Source of the DNA: Eubacterium minutum ATCC 700079
GTDB lineage: Bacteria; Bacillota; Clostridia; Peptostreptococcales; Anaerovoracaceae
Assembly (NCBI GenBank): GCA_003433295.1
Contig: CP016202.1
Coordinates: 785,998 to 818,439, forward strand
DNA: 32,442 nt
Reading direction: 5' to 3'
The first letter of the stretch is position 1. Every line of letters begins with the position of its first letter. The notes under the pieces are model-generated. The model did no database searches. It was not told where the DNA came from and saw only the letters and a program-made list of their open reading frames with translations. The translations under genes were made by a program, and so were the position numbers. Of this stretch, positions 1 to 6,897 are shown piece by piece.

Positions 1-545
1 GACTCGGCGCGGAAATCGTCCACAACCTCTTTGACAAGTATAGTCTCACCGAATTCTGTCGCAACCGCCATAGGATAAATCGGTTTCTTTTTCACAAAAT
101 ACGTCGAGTACTGAAGATCCGGCACGGATCGTCCGGCCGCATCCGCATTCATAATCGGAATACCCAGCATTCCGGCAATGTACAGGGCTTCGGCGGTACT
201 CTCCGCTCCAAGCTCAGACGACGCAACCGCAAAGAATTTCTTTCCCATGTATTCCTCCAAAGTCCGAAATGCAAGCAGGGGCGCGGGATAATCCAGTCTC
301 GGTAACTCCGCGTACGGATCCTCGGTATTGTCCGCAAGCAGCCTAGGCGCTCCGCATCCGTACGGAGTGGCGACAAAGTCATCATCGCCGAGTTCCTTAA
401 GTTCTGCCATTTTGACCACATTCCCTTGGTTATAACATTCCTCGATCATTTTTAGACCGGATTGAAGATTTCCGCCTCCTCCGGTACCTACAACGGCACA
501 TCCGTAAATAATATCGATTGCTTCCTGTTTGCTTAGTTTTCTCAT
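1..545 (-). CDS. DUF917 family protein (S-methyl thiohydantoin desulfurase-like), 3' end cut by window
   Basis: The gene reads leftward and runs off the left edge, so only about 181 N-terminal residues are visible. The start is the ATG at 545, preceded at a suitable distance by AGGAGG (minus strand). The N-terminus carries a glycine-rich GTGGGGN stretch at residues 20-26, and a later segment reads IMNADAAGRSVP. Both are typical of DUF917 proteins, the family of S-methyl thiohydantoin desulfurase and hydantoinase/oxoprolinase-like enzymes. It is a predicted cytoplasmic enzyme acting on a hydantoin-like ring compound; the actual substrate cannot be read from sequence. It follows the CodB-like permease on the same strand after an 87-bp gap filled by a tandem repeat, so the two are probably co-transcribed, with PucR divergent. 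The family call is from motif recognition. Confidence 0.75.
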   Translation of the reverse strand, partial: MRKLSKQEAIDIIYGCAVVGTGGGGNLQSGLKMIEECYNQGNVVKMAELKELGDDDFVATPYGCGAPRLLADNTEDPYAELPRLDYPAPLLAFRTLEEYMGKKFFAVASSELGAESTAEALYIAGMLGIPIMNADAAGRSVPDLQYSTYFVKKKPIYPMAVATEFGETILVKEVVDDFRAE

Positions 546-566
546 CAATTTACCTCCTCTTTGTCT

Positions 567-646
567 GTTCAGTTACTTATCTGCACAGTTACTCGTTTGC
601 TCAATTACTTGTCAGCTCAGTTACTTATTTGTTCAGTTACTCGTTT
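567..646. repeat. 16-bp imperfect tandem repeat, five copies
   Basis: Five consecutive 16-bp units with the core CAGTTACT or a close variant start at 567, 583, 599, 615 and 631. The array fills the gap between the permease gene and the DUF917 gene and runs into the permease 3' end: the last unit (631-646) contains the TGA stop (633-635) and the last few codons. A unit length of 16 does not preserve reading frame, so expansion must have stayed outside the coding part or replaced the tail. No hairpin is obvious. Polymerase slippage is the simplest origin. Confidence 0.85.
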
Positions 647-1937
647 CCGGTACAGTTCCGTCGCCGTCAAGTTTCCTTGACGCAGACGGCTTGAAACGCT
701 CTACTATAAGATAAATCACAGCCGCGAAAATAATTCCCGCGTACTCTATCTTAACCGCGTACGCCAGCGCGCCACTGATTGCCCATGTGACGATCCCGAC
801 CCAGTTATATCCCGGAAGGGCATGCCAGCTCATCGGTTTTCCCTTTCCAATAATCCAATAATCCGCAAACATAAGTCCGCCTATCGGGCATACGAGGAAA
901 GACAGGAAACTCAAGAAACTCTCTACGTGATTAAGTATGCCGAATGCCCCCATTAAAGTCCCTATAACTCCGACCACAATCGTCACTTCTCTTCTGCGGT
1001 CATCCGGGATCTTAAGCGCCATCGTAACATCCAAGGCGGCACTGTAAGCATTGGTGGAGTTGGTTGTCCATGTCGCGAGAATCAGACATGTCACTCCGAA
1101 GATCGGAATCCCGACATCGGATAGGACAATGCTTATATCATAATTGTCGGCTATCTTTGTCAGAACGACTCCGATAACCAAAGTAATGATTCCAAGGGGC
1201 AGAACACCCCAGACCGTCGAACGGATCGTTTCTCTCCGGTTTTTCTGAAACCTGGTAATATCCATTGCCGAAATCGTTCCCACTGCGTAGAAATTGAACG
1301 ATAGACTGACTCCCTTCAAGAACGTCATCGTTTGATTCACCTCGGTATTGAGTCCCGACATCCCGTTCTTTTGTATCGCCAGAACCATTCCGACTGCCAT
1401 CACAATCATGAGATACGGAATCGAAAAATAGTCGAGTTTTGAAAGCGCGTTGACTCCATATACCGCCGTGAGGAGCATAATAAATCCCCAGATTATATTC
1501 GACGCCACCAAAGGAAACGGAATTCCCAGGTTACTCTTCATAAAGTTTGCAAAGGCTTCGCCGCACAAACCGTTCTGAATGCCGAACCATCCCACCAGAT
1601 TGACCGCAAACAGAACACTGACAATCAAACGCGCGCCACTTTCACCAAAGGTGGACTGCGCCACCGTGCAGGAAGCTCTGCCCAAATCACTGGCAATCAT
1701 ACCGAGTACAGACATGACGATGACAACGATCACATAGCCGAGCGATCCGGAAATAATAGCAGGCCATACCGGCATCTCGGCAACGAGCATGGCCCCCAGC
1801 AGGAACGACGGTACACACACGCAGATACCTGCCTGGACAAATGTCAGCGATATCCAGCTTTTTCTCTGATCCAGAGGAATCGGCGCAAGCGCGCTGACTT
1901 CCGCACTTTTGTTTTTAGTTCCACTTTTTTCTTCCAT
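633..1937 (-). CDS. NCS1/CodB-family cytosine-like permease
   Basis: A 434-residue inner-membrane protein with about 12 hydrophobic segments and the overall pattern of cytosine permease CodB (purine-cytosine permease family). Typical features are the FxQAGICVCVPSFLLG first helix, a glycine/asparagine-rich stretch LVGWFGIQNGLCGEAF near residues 113-128, and the TNSTNAYSAALD segment near residues 290-305. It would import a nucleobase, hydantoin or related ring compound by cation symport. The start ATG at 1937 has AGGAGG seven bases upstream. It precedes the DUF917 gene and is divergent from pucR. The family is clear, but the substrate is inferred only from neighbours. Confidence 0.85.
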   Translation of the reverse strand: MEEKSGTKNKSAEVSALAPIPLDQRKSWISLTFVQAGICVCVPSFLLGAMLVAEMPVWPAIISGSLGYVIVVIVMSVLGMIASDLGRASCTVAQSTFGESGARLIVSVLFAVNLVGWFGIQNGLCGEAFANFMKSNLGIPFPLVASNIIWGFIMLLTAVYGVNALSKLDYFSIPYLMIVMAVGMVLAIQKNGMSGLNTEVNQTMTFLKGVSLSFNFYAVGTISAMDITRFQKNRRETIRSTVWGVLPLGIITLVIGVVLTKIADNYDISIVLSDVGIPIFGVTCLILATWTTNSTNAYSAALDVTMALKIPDDRRREVTIVVGVIGTLMGAFGILNHVESFLSFLSFLVCPIGGLMFADYWIIGKGKPMSWHALPGYNWVGIVTWAISGALAYAVKIEYAGIIFAAVIYLIVERFKPSASRKLDGDGTVPETSN

Positions 1938-1961
1938 ATCAAATCCTCCTAAATAACATAG

Positions 1962-2090
1962 ATTATATTCAACGAGTGCTCAAACAAGTCTAATCGGAGT
2001 TTATTGAGCAACCGCTTTTTATTAGTGCGTATAATATCACTTTAGAGTTTTACTTTCATCATTTAATGTGATATTATTTTACAATATAAT
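1962..2090. promoter_or_regulatory. Divergent control region between permease operon and pucR, with inverted repeats
   Basis: For the minus-strand permease operon a TATAAT lies at 1967-1962, but no good -35 sits 17 bases upstream, which fits activator-dependent transcription. Two inverted TTGAGCA half-sites lie next to it (1977-1983 on the minus strand and 2004-2010 on the plus strand). For pucR a TATAAT lies at 2085-2090. A perfect 10-bp inverted repeat, ATAATATCAC at 2031-2040 and GTGATATTAT at 2068-2077, spans the pucR -35 position. PucR proteins commonly activate a divergent catabolic operon. That PucR binds these particular repeats is inference. Confidence 0.45.
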
Positions 2091-2121
2091 TGTGCATGTG
2101 CATATTTGAAAGGAAAAAATT

Positions 2122-3684
2122 ATGAGTATCACTGTAAGAGATTGTCTTTTTCTTCCGACACTGTCGCTCGGATACGTGGCGGCAGGCGAAAACGGGTTGA
2201 ATAACATCGTAAACCGTATCGATGTTATTGAATTCATTCTGGATGAGGATGAATTTGCAACTCCGAACGTACTGTTCATCACAGCGTTTCACGCAATCCG
2301 TGACAATGTCGAAGCTCAGTGCCGGGCGCTGTATCGATATAAAAAGCTTGGAGCCTCCGCGGTCGTGCTTTTTTACAGTGACCTCGTCATACATTCTCTG
2401 GATAGAAAGGTCATACAGACAGCCGATGAACTGAATCTCCCGATCATAAAGCTTCCGGGGAGCGATCTCGGCTTACATTACTGCGACGTAATCGAAGAGG
2501 TAATGGAAGCGATCTTCATCGACCGAAAACAATTTGAAAATATATTGAGCAATACCCTCGACATGATTTCACGGCTCACCCCCGACAGGCAGAACATCCG
2601 GACGCTCCTGGAATTTGCATCCGGTTTTGTGAAATCGTCACTCTTCCTGTGCGACAATGCCAATCGCCTTATCGACAGTGCCTGCTGGCCTCGTAACAAT
2701 AGTATCGATCAACTTCAGGAGGTTATCTCGTCTTTCGACTCTCACGATATGCCGGACAACGTAAGTACCGTCCGGTTAACATACGGGATAACAAGTTTCT
2801 ACAGAAAGGGATTCACGGTGAAGCCGCAGACAGATCTGATTCTCTATGCTTCCTGCCGAAACAACGTGTTGTCCTCATTATCGCTGGATCAAATCACTGA
2901 AATGATACGAATTTTTGTTTCAATCTGGAACTATAACCTGGACTTCAGCAACCGGAATTCTATGCTCACTCTGCTTTTGACCGGAAATTACGAGTTGGTC
3001 GGAAAGTTGTCCTCCGATAACGCAATAGATCTGTCCGAGTATGATACGCTGCTGATTGCCGAGCGACGTCCTGACTATAACGATACGTCCGAAAGTTCAA
3101 TATCGTCAAGGCTTTGTAAGGAACTTCCACCCGATGCTTTTTTATCCGAAACGACTGCAGAACGTGAAATTGCGCTCATAAAAAGCGACTCTTCAACCGG
3201 TGTTCTGGCAGATCCCGACAAGCTTGCGTTTTTATCCCGCTATCGCTTTATTACCGTTGAAGAGCATTTTGATCCGTTTTCTCTGAAAGAATTTTATACC
3301 GGGTACTGCAACAGTTTAGATGCGATTACAAAAATTTTCCGAATGCGGAGCGTGTTCAGCGCCGAACAGATAAAATTCGCGGATTGGTGCCTGCGTCTGA
3401 ATGAAGGAAGCTCCCATGAAAAATCCACATACCTCGAAAAACTTTCGCTGCTTCGGGATCCGAAACACAAGGATACGCTGGAGACCGTCGAAACATTTCT
3501 CCTGGACGCCGGTTCGGAAATCAAGACTACCGCCGAACTGCTGTATATTCATCGCAACACCGTTCAGCACCGACTGCGGAAAGTTCAGGAGATTACCGGG
3601 CTGAATGCCGCAGTGCTGCCGGACAGCTACACACTATACGTCGCTGCCGCCCTGCACCGTATTTCGCAGGTTCACGGAGAATAA
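2122..3684 (+). CDS. PucR-family transcriptional regulator
   Basis: A 520-residue cytoplasmic regulator. Residues about 1-125 match the PucR N-terminal ligand-sensing domain (LSLGYVAAGENGLNN, then FITAFHAIRDN). The C-terminus holds the PucR helix-turn-helix: TTAELLYIHRNTVQHRLRKV at about residues 473-492. PucR was first described as the activator of purine catabolism in Bacillus, and relatives control many ring-compound or amino-acid catabolic operons. The start ATG at 2122 has GAAAGGA upstream. Its divergence from the CodB-like permease and DUF917 gene suggests it controls them. The 3' end is oddly duplicated just downstream (see the repeat at 3654-3753). Confidence 0.88.
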   Translation: MSITVRDCLFLPTLSLGYVAAGENGLNNIVNRIDVIEFILDEDEFATPNVLFITAFHAIRDNVEAQCRALYRYKKLGASAVVLFYSDLVIHSLDRKVIQTADELNLPIIKLPGSDLGLHYCDVIEEVMEAIFIDRKQFENILSNTLDMISRLTPDRQNIRTLLEFASGFVKSSLFLCDNANRLIDSACWPRNNSIDQLQEVISSFDSHDMPDNVSTVRLTYGITSFYRKGFTVKPQTDLILYASCRNNVLSSLSLDQITEMIRIFVSIWNYNLDFSNRNSMLTLLLTGNYELVGKLSSDNAIDLSEYDTLLIAERRPDYNDTSESSISSRLCKELPPDAFLSETTAEREIALIKSDSSTGVLADPDKLAFLSRYRFITVEEHFDPFSLKEFYTGYCNSLDAITKIFRMRSVFSAEQIKFADWCLRLNEGSSHEKSTYLEKLSLLRDPKHKDTLETVETFLLDAGSEIKTTAELLYIHRNTVQHRLRKVQEITGLNAAVLPDSYTLYVAAALHRISQVHGE

Positions 3685-3753
3685 CCTGAAAGACGCGATA
3701 CTTCGGATGAGCGAACTTATGCACCGTATTTCACAGGTTCACGGAAAATAACC
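3654..3753 (+). repeat. 33-bp direct repeat duplicating the pucR 3' end
   Basis: The sequence 3654-3686, which is the last pucR codons, the stop and two extra bases, reappears at 3721-3753 with 31 of 33 bases identical, offset by 67 bp. The second copy sits in a tiny ORF (3707-3751) whose product MSELMHRISQVHGK repeats the pucR C-terminal peptide RISQVHGE almost exactly. One difference is silent (TCG/TCA) and one changes Glu to Lys. No ribosome binding site precedes the tiny ORF, so it is more likely a remnant of a local duplication than a gene. Confidence 0.8.
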
Positions 3754-3792
3754 GTAATGAGATGATGTAATCCTATATTTCCTGTTTTCATA

Positions 3793-3821
3793 TTGGAATA
3801 TTGAGTTTTTGATGTTAGAAT
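3793..3821 (+). promoter_or_regulatory. Predicted sigma-A-type promoter for the 3850 gene
   Basis: TTGGAA at 3793-3798 and TAGAAT at 3816-3821 are separated by 17 bases and lie just upstream of the start at 3850. This is a reasonable housekeeping promoter by consensus match alone. Confidence 0.45.
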
Positions 3822-3849
3822 TTGATTTAATATCAGGAAAGCAGGTGAT

Positions 3850-4305
3850 ATGAAAATGTGTATAGAATGCTATGTAGATAAAAACAGAATAACACCACTC
3901 TTAAACCCTCTTGAGTGTTTGCGGAACCACACACAATACATATGCGGAACTTGCGGACGCTGCATTTGCATAGAGCATGAGCCGAAACGCGGCCTGCAGC
4001 GGTGGAACTTCCCGTTCAGGTCAGCGGAAATTGCAAAAATGTACCTGCGCACCGCCGATTACAGCACGAAGCATCCATGCGGCATATATGAACTTAAAAA
4101 CAAAAACGGCAAACTCACGTATAAAATATTCGCGAGTGCAGATGACCTGAAGTCGTATTTAAGAAAGAATAAGAATAAAACCGTCAGAACGCTTCCTCAA
4201 CGACGCCCCCCTGAAATCCGCGGGGCGTATTATTCACGAGAGTGCGACATCAAGCGCCATCATGAGCGTAAAACCTACAGCAAAGAATATGACCCCGGTA
4301 TCTGA
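3850..4305 (+). CDS. Small cysteine-rich conserved hypothetical protein
   Basis: A 151-residue soluble protein of unknown function. Its N-terminal half contains CIEC (residues 4-7), CGTCGRCICIEH (about 33-44) and a later CGI, a spacing that suggests bound zinc or another metal. I believe similar proteins of roughly 110-125 residues occur in Clostridia, but I know no function for them. The start could be the ATG at 3850 or the one at 3856, which is better spaced from AGGTG. The last 24 codons overlap the 3' end of the convergent zinc transporter gene, and a GC-rich hairpin (4203-4228) lies inside the ORF. The basic tail after about residue 117 may therefore be read-through past a lost stop. 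Confidence 0.65.
   Translation: MKMCIECYVDKNRITPLLNPLECLRNHTQYICGTCGRCICIEHEPKRGLQRWNFPFRSAEIAKMYLRTADYSTKHPCGIYELKNKNGKLTYKIFASADDLKSYLRKNKNKTVRTLPQRRPPEIRGAYYSRECDIKRHHERKTYSKEYDPGI
4203..4228. terminator. GC-rich hairpin between convergent genes, possible terminator
   Basis: ACGCCCC at 4203-4209 pairs with GGGGCGT at 4222-4228 across a 12-base loop. On the plus strand it is followed by ATTATTC, and on the minus strand it lies just after the ZIP gene stop at 4234. There is no strong U-tract, so a terminator role is tentative. It lies within the annotated 3' part of the 3850-4305 ORF. Confidence 0.4.
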
Positions 4306-5004
4306 GTGCCTGCCTACCGACATCTCCGGTATCAGTTCCTCCACAACCACATACACCATCGCTCCCGCGGCAAAGCTCAAAAGGTAAGGAAGCGCAGTCA
4401 ATATCAGACTCGACGCGGCAATGGTTAAGAGCATGCCTGCCGGCTCCACCGCACCTGAAAGCGTTCCGTATATAAAAGCCTTGCCTTTGCTTTCTCCCTC
4501 GCTTTTCAGCGGCATGGAGATTATTGCACCCTCGGGAAAATTCTGAATGGCTATCCCTATAGTAAGCGCCAGAGCCGCTCCTTTTGTGATTCCTGAATCT
4601 CCCGCAAGAAGACCCGCATACACTATACCTACCGCCATTCCTTCGGGTATGTTGTGCAAAGTCACTGCCAGCACCAGCATCGTCGTTCTTTTTAATTTCG
4701 ACGGCGGTCCCTCCGCCTCGTCGCTACCTCTGTGCAGATGCGGTATTACATGGTCCAGCAATAACAGAAACACAGTGCCTATCCAAAATCCGACGACCGC
4801 AGGAATAAACGCCAGTTTTCCCATTTCTCCCGACTGATCCATAGCAGGAATCAAAAGGCTCCATATGGAGGCCGCAACCATTACGCCCGCGGCAAAACCC
4901 GTCAGTGAGCGTTGTACTTTCTCATTCAGTTCCTTTTTCATGAAGAATACACAGGCAGCGCCGAGTGTGGTCCCAAAAAAAGGAATAAGCAATCCTTCAA
5001 GCAT
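4234..5004 (-). CDS. ZIP family metal transporter
   Basis: A 256-residue inner-membrane protein with eight likely helices. It carries the ZIP signature in helix 4, AVTLHNIPEGMAVG (about residues 114-127), followed by the helix-5 motif IQNFPEGAIIS (about 153-163). The paired His-Asn-x-Pro-Glu-Gly and Asn-Phe-Pro-Glu-Gly motifs form the metal site in this family. A histidine-containing loop, HVIPHLHRGSD, joins helices 3 and 4. It should import zinc and perhaps iron or manganese. The start ATG at 5004 has a GAGGAT-type ribosome binding site. It is convergent with, and overlaps by 72 bp, the small cysteine-rich gene. No Zur/Fur box was recognised upstream. Confidence 0.9.
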   Translation of the reverse strand: MLEGLLIPFFGTTLGAACVFFMKKELNEKVQRSLTGFAAGVMVAASIWSLLIPAMDQSGEMGKLAFIPAVVGFWIGTVFLLLLDHVIPHLHRGSDEAEGPPSKLKRTTMLVLAVTLHNIPEGMAVGIVYAGLLAGDSGITKGAALALTIGIAIQNFPEGAIISMPLKSEGESKGKAFIYGTLSGAVEPAGMLLTIAASSLILTALPYLLSFAAGAMVYVVVEELIPEMSVGRHSDTGVIFFAVGFTLMMALDVALS

Positions 5005-5361
5005 TTTATCCTCTCATCATCGACTTCAGTCATCAATACCAATGTTCAGTCCGATATATGATTGTTACCCTGTTTTATCTACATCAAAACTCGTCCGATG
5101 AGCTGCTCATCATCGCCTGCAATTTCGATTTCACGCCACTTTTCCGGCTTCAAACCATCTAAATCGACTTAAGCCGACAAAATCCGGTGCATTGGCGGAA
5201 AATATTTTTAACTTAAGTAACATTTGGTACGGATATTTTGTGAAAAAACGGGTATAGTACAACATAGGTTGAGTGATGAACAACAATCTCTAACGGATCG
5301 CGGCTCGGTTTAACAACCGCAAGCCGCAGGTAAACTTGATGAAATTTGGGAGGAATACAAA
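5005..5361. promoter_or_regulatory. Long divergent intergenic region with leader hairpin before the DUF1858 operon
   Basis: These 357 bp separate the ZIP gene from the plus-strand DUF1858 operon. Visible items are a small hairpin (GATGAG/CTCATC, 5097-5111), the sequence CTTAAG twice including the 8-bp palindrome ACTTAAGT at 5211-5218, and a TATAGT -10-like box at 5253-5258 with no good -35. A strong leader hairpin follows: GCGGCT-CGGTT (5300-5310) pairs with AACCG and AGCCGC (5315-5327), with a two-base bulge. The ribosome binding site GGGAGG follows near 5349. The weak -35 plus an upstream palindrome would suit a redox- or stress-responsive activator, which is inference. No known riboswitch was recognised. 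Confidence 0.4.
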
Positions 5362-5583
5362 ATGGCAAACAATAAAGTAACAAAAGATATCCTGGTAGGC
5401 GAACTTGTTTCGAAGCACCCGGAAACGATAGAAACTCTGGTTTCAAACGGAATGCACTGCCTCGGCTGCCCGTCGTCGCAGGCTGAATCTTTACAGGATG
5501 CGTGCTTTGTACACGGCCTTGATGCGGACAAAGTGCTTGATGCCGTAAATGAAGCCATCGAAGCAAATGTGGCGGAGGCATAA
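5362..5583 (+). CDS. DUF1858 domain protein with CxxC
   Basis: A 73-residue protein that consists of one DUF1858 domain: KDILVGELVSKHPE at about residues 9-22, then GMHCLGCPSS (about 30-39), where the CLGC pair is the hallmark. The family is described as a redox-disulfide domain often found next to or fused with hybrid-cluster or ScdA-type iron-repair proteins. A Cys at about residue 48 could add a third thiol. The ATG at 5362 has GGGAGG upstream. It is the first gene of an operon with the unknown protein at 5586 (two bases between stop and start) and the hemerythrin-domain protein at 6274. This context points to nitrosative or oxidative stress. Confidence 0.88.
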   Translation: MANNKVTKDILVGELVSKHPETIETLVSNGMHCLGCPSSQAESLQDACFVHGLDADKVLDAVNEAIEANVAEA

Positions 5584-5585
5584 GA

Positions 5586-6188
5586 ATGAGCGCGTTTCTG
5601 GGGCCTATACACTTCTGGTTGTATAATAAAATACGTTTTCAGGAGGGCCTGAGCGATCGAATCTTATCTCATGCAAAAGAGCAGCGCTGGAAGAACGCGG
5701 GCAGTATTGCCGGAAAATACGAGATATCCGAACTGAAGCCGTTGGAGGAACTGATCGATTTAAGGAATATCCACGGCTGGCTTCAATCGAGGATTCAGGA
5801 AGCCGAGAGCAGATACGCCAATATTGTTACCGAAATCCTGGCGGAGAATCCTTCCGTCCTGCCTGAACTTGAACAGGTCGCATACGATTTCGGCGCGGAT
5901 AACCCCGTTGAAGCAAAAGATGTCGCTTCGGACGTGTACAGAAAATTTGACGACACCCTTTTGAACGGCATGCCGTGCGACCGTGTCAATGTAATAACAT
6001 CACAGGACAACGATTTGTATACGTGGGAACAGGCTGAAGACATCCATGGCAGTTATTGGAAAGCTGCCGCGGGCAACCCCGAGGTATACTACAGACTGAG
6101 GTTGAAAGTTATGGAAGGCATGCTGAAAAACAGCCGCATCAGTATCGGCGCAAGCGACTTCAACCACTACTCTCTGGCAACGAGCTGA
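5586..6188 (+). CDS. Conserved hypothetical protein of DUF1858/hemerythrin operon
   Basis: A 200-residue predicted soluble, mostly helical protein that I do not recognise as a named family. The N-terminus MSAFLGPIHFWLYNKI is followed by a helical middle and a C-terminal part with GMPCDRVNV (about residues 129-137) and WEQAEDIHGSYW (about 149-160). The single Cys and several His (about 9, 64, 157, 193) could be metal ligands. It starts two bases after the DUF1858 stop, which implies translational coupling. The hemerythrin-domain gene follows after 85 bp. The tight context suggests a partner of the CxxC protein in sensing or repairing redox damage, which is inference only. Confidence 0.75.
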   Translation: MSAFLGPIHFWLYNKIRFQEGLSDRILSHAKEQRWKNAGSIAGKYEISELKPLEELIDLRNIHGWLQSRIQEAESRYANIVTEILAENPSVLPELEQVAYDFGADNPVEAKDVASDVYRKFDDTLLNGMPCDRVNVITSQDNDLYTWEQAEDIHGSYWKAAAGNPEVYYRLRLKVMEGMLKNSRISIGASDFNHYSLATS

Positions 6189-6267
6189 CTTGACAGGCTC
6201 GGCAACAGAGCAGAAACGGTAAATTTTTAAAAAGGTATAACGAATACGGATAAGAGGAGTAATAGGA

Positions 6268-6295
6268 TATAGAATGTATAGTATAGAATGTATGG
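6268..6295 (+). repeat. 14-bp tandem duplication over a start codon
   Basis: TATAGAATGTATAG (6268-6281) is followed directly by TATAGAATGTATGG (6282-6295), with 13 of 14 bases identical. The first copy contains the chosen ATG at 6274. The second ATG at 6288 is out of frame, but the ATG at 6292 is in frame as codon 7. Confidence 0.8.
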
Positions 6296-6837
6296 TTTCC
6301 GAGCATAACAACATCGTAAGAATGCTCAACGTCGTAAAGAATGCATGTTGCGGGATTCTTGAGGGTGAGGATGTCAATGACGCGGATTTTCGTCTTATGA
6401 TAGATTTTATCAGAAATTACGCCGACAAGCACCATCACGGCAAGGAGGAGAAAATTCTTTTCCCCGAAATGGTGACCAAACTCGGACCTGTCGCAGAGGC
6501 TCTGGTTACGCACGGTATGCTCGTGGAGCACGACCTTGGGCGCAGTCACATTCTGGGACTTGAAACGGCTCTCAATGAATATAAAAAGAACAAGCGCACC
6601 GATTTGAAACTCGACATACTCACGGAAGCCATGGGATATGCTCACCTGCTTCAAACACATATTGAGAAAGAGAACAGCGTAGTCTACACGTTTGCCGAGC
6701 GTCAGTTAAAAGACGAAGACTTCGTCAGGATTGATGCGGCATGCAGGGATTTTGAAACAGCCGCCGAGGATCTCGGTACTCAGCGGCACTATCTTGACAT
6801 TCTCGAAAAGATGGAAAATAAATATCCGGTAGCATAG
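6274..6837 (+). CDS. Hemerythrin domain-containing protein
   Basis: A 187-residue cytoplasmic four-helix protein. His/Glu residues suited to a di-iron site appear in order: SEHNNI (about residues 9-14), DKHHHGKEEKILFPEM (about 51-66), HGMLVEHDLGR (about 80-90) and HIEKENSVVYTFAER (about 130-144). This matches the HHE/hemerythrin-like family, whose members bind O2 or NO or take part in iron-sulfur repair. The start at 6274 gives the family-like opening MYSIECMVSEHNNIVRML, with AGGA nearby. It closes the operon begun by the DUF1858 gene and is followed by a strong terminator. DUF1858 plus a hemerythrin fold, as separate proteins, recalls the domain pair in ScdA/RIC-type repair factors, which is inference. 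Confidence 0.88.
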   Translation: MYSIECMVSEHNNIVRMLNVVKNACCGILEGEDVNDADFRLMIDFIRNYADKHHHGKEEKILFPEMVTKLGPVAEALVTHGMLVEHDLGRSHILGLETALNEYKKNKRTDLKLDILTEAMGYAHLLQTHIEKENSVVYTFAERQLKDEDFVRIDAACRDFETAAEDLGTQRHYLDILEKMENKYPVA

Positions 6838-6856
6838 GCATCAAAACAGACATTTT

Positions 6857-6894
6857 AAAAACACAGACTCCCTTCGGATCCGGTCTGTGTTTTT
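6857..6894. terminator. Bidirectional Rho-independent terminator
   Basis: ACACAGAC (6861-6868) pairs with GTCTGTGT (6883-6890). The stem is flanked by a T-run on the plus strand (6891-6895) and by A's at 6857-6861 that become a U-run on the minus strand. It lies between the convergent hemerythrin gene (ends 6837) and the membrane ferredoxin gene (ends 6898) and should stop both transcripts. Confidence 0.88.
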
Positions 6895-6897
6895 TCT

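Noticed and set aside
2079-2394. Minus-strand frames overlapping the start of pucR
   Set aside because: They have no ribosome binding site or domain and are antisense to the clear PucR N-terminal domain.
5271-5361. Known riboswitch class in the DUF1858 leader
   Set aside because: A hairpin is present but none of the conserved cores I can recognise by eye (cobalamin, SAM, FMN, Moco, guanidine) match.
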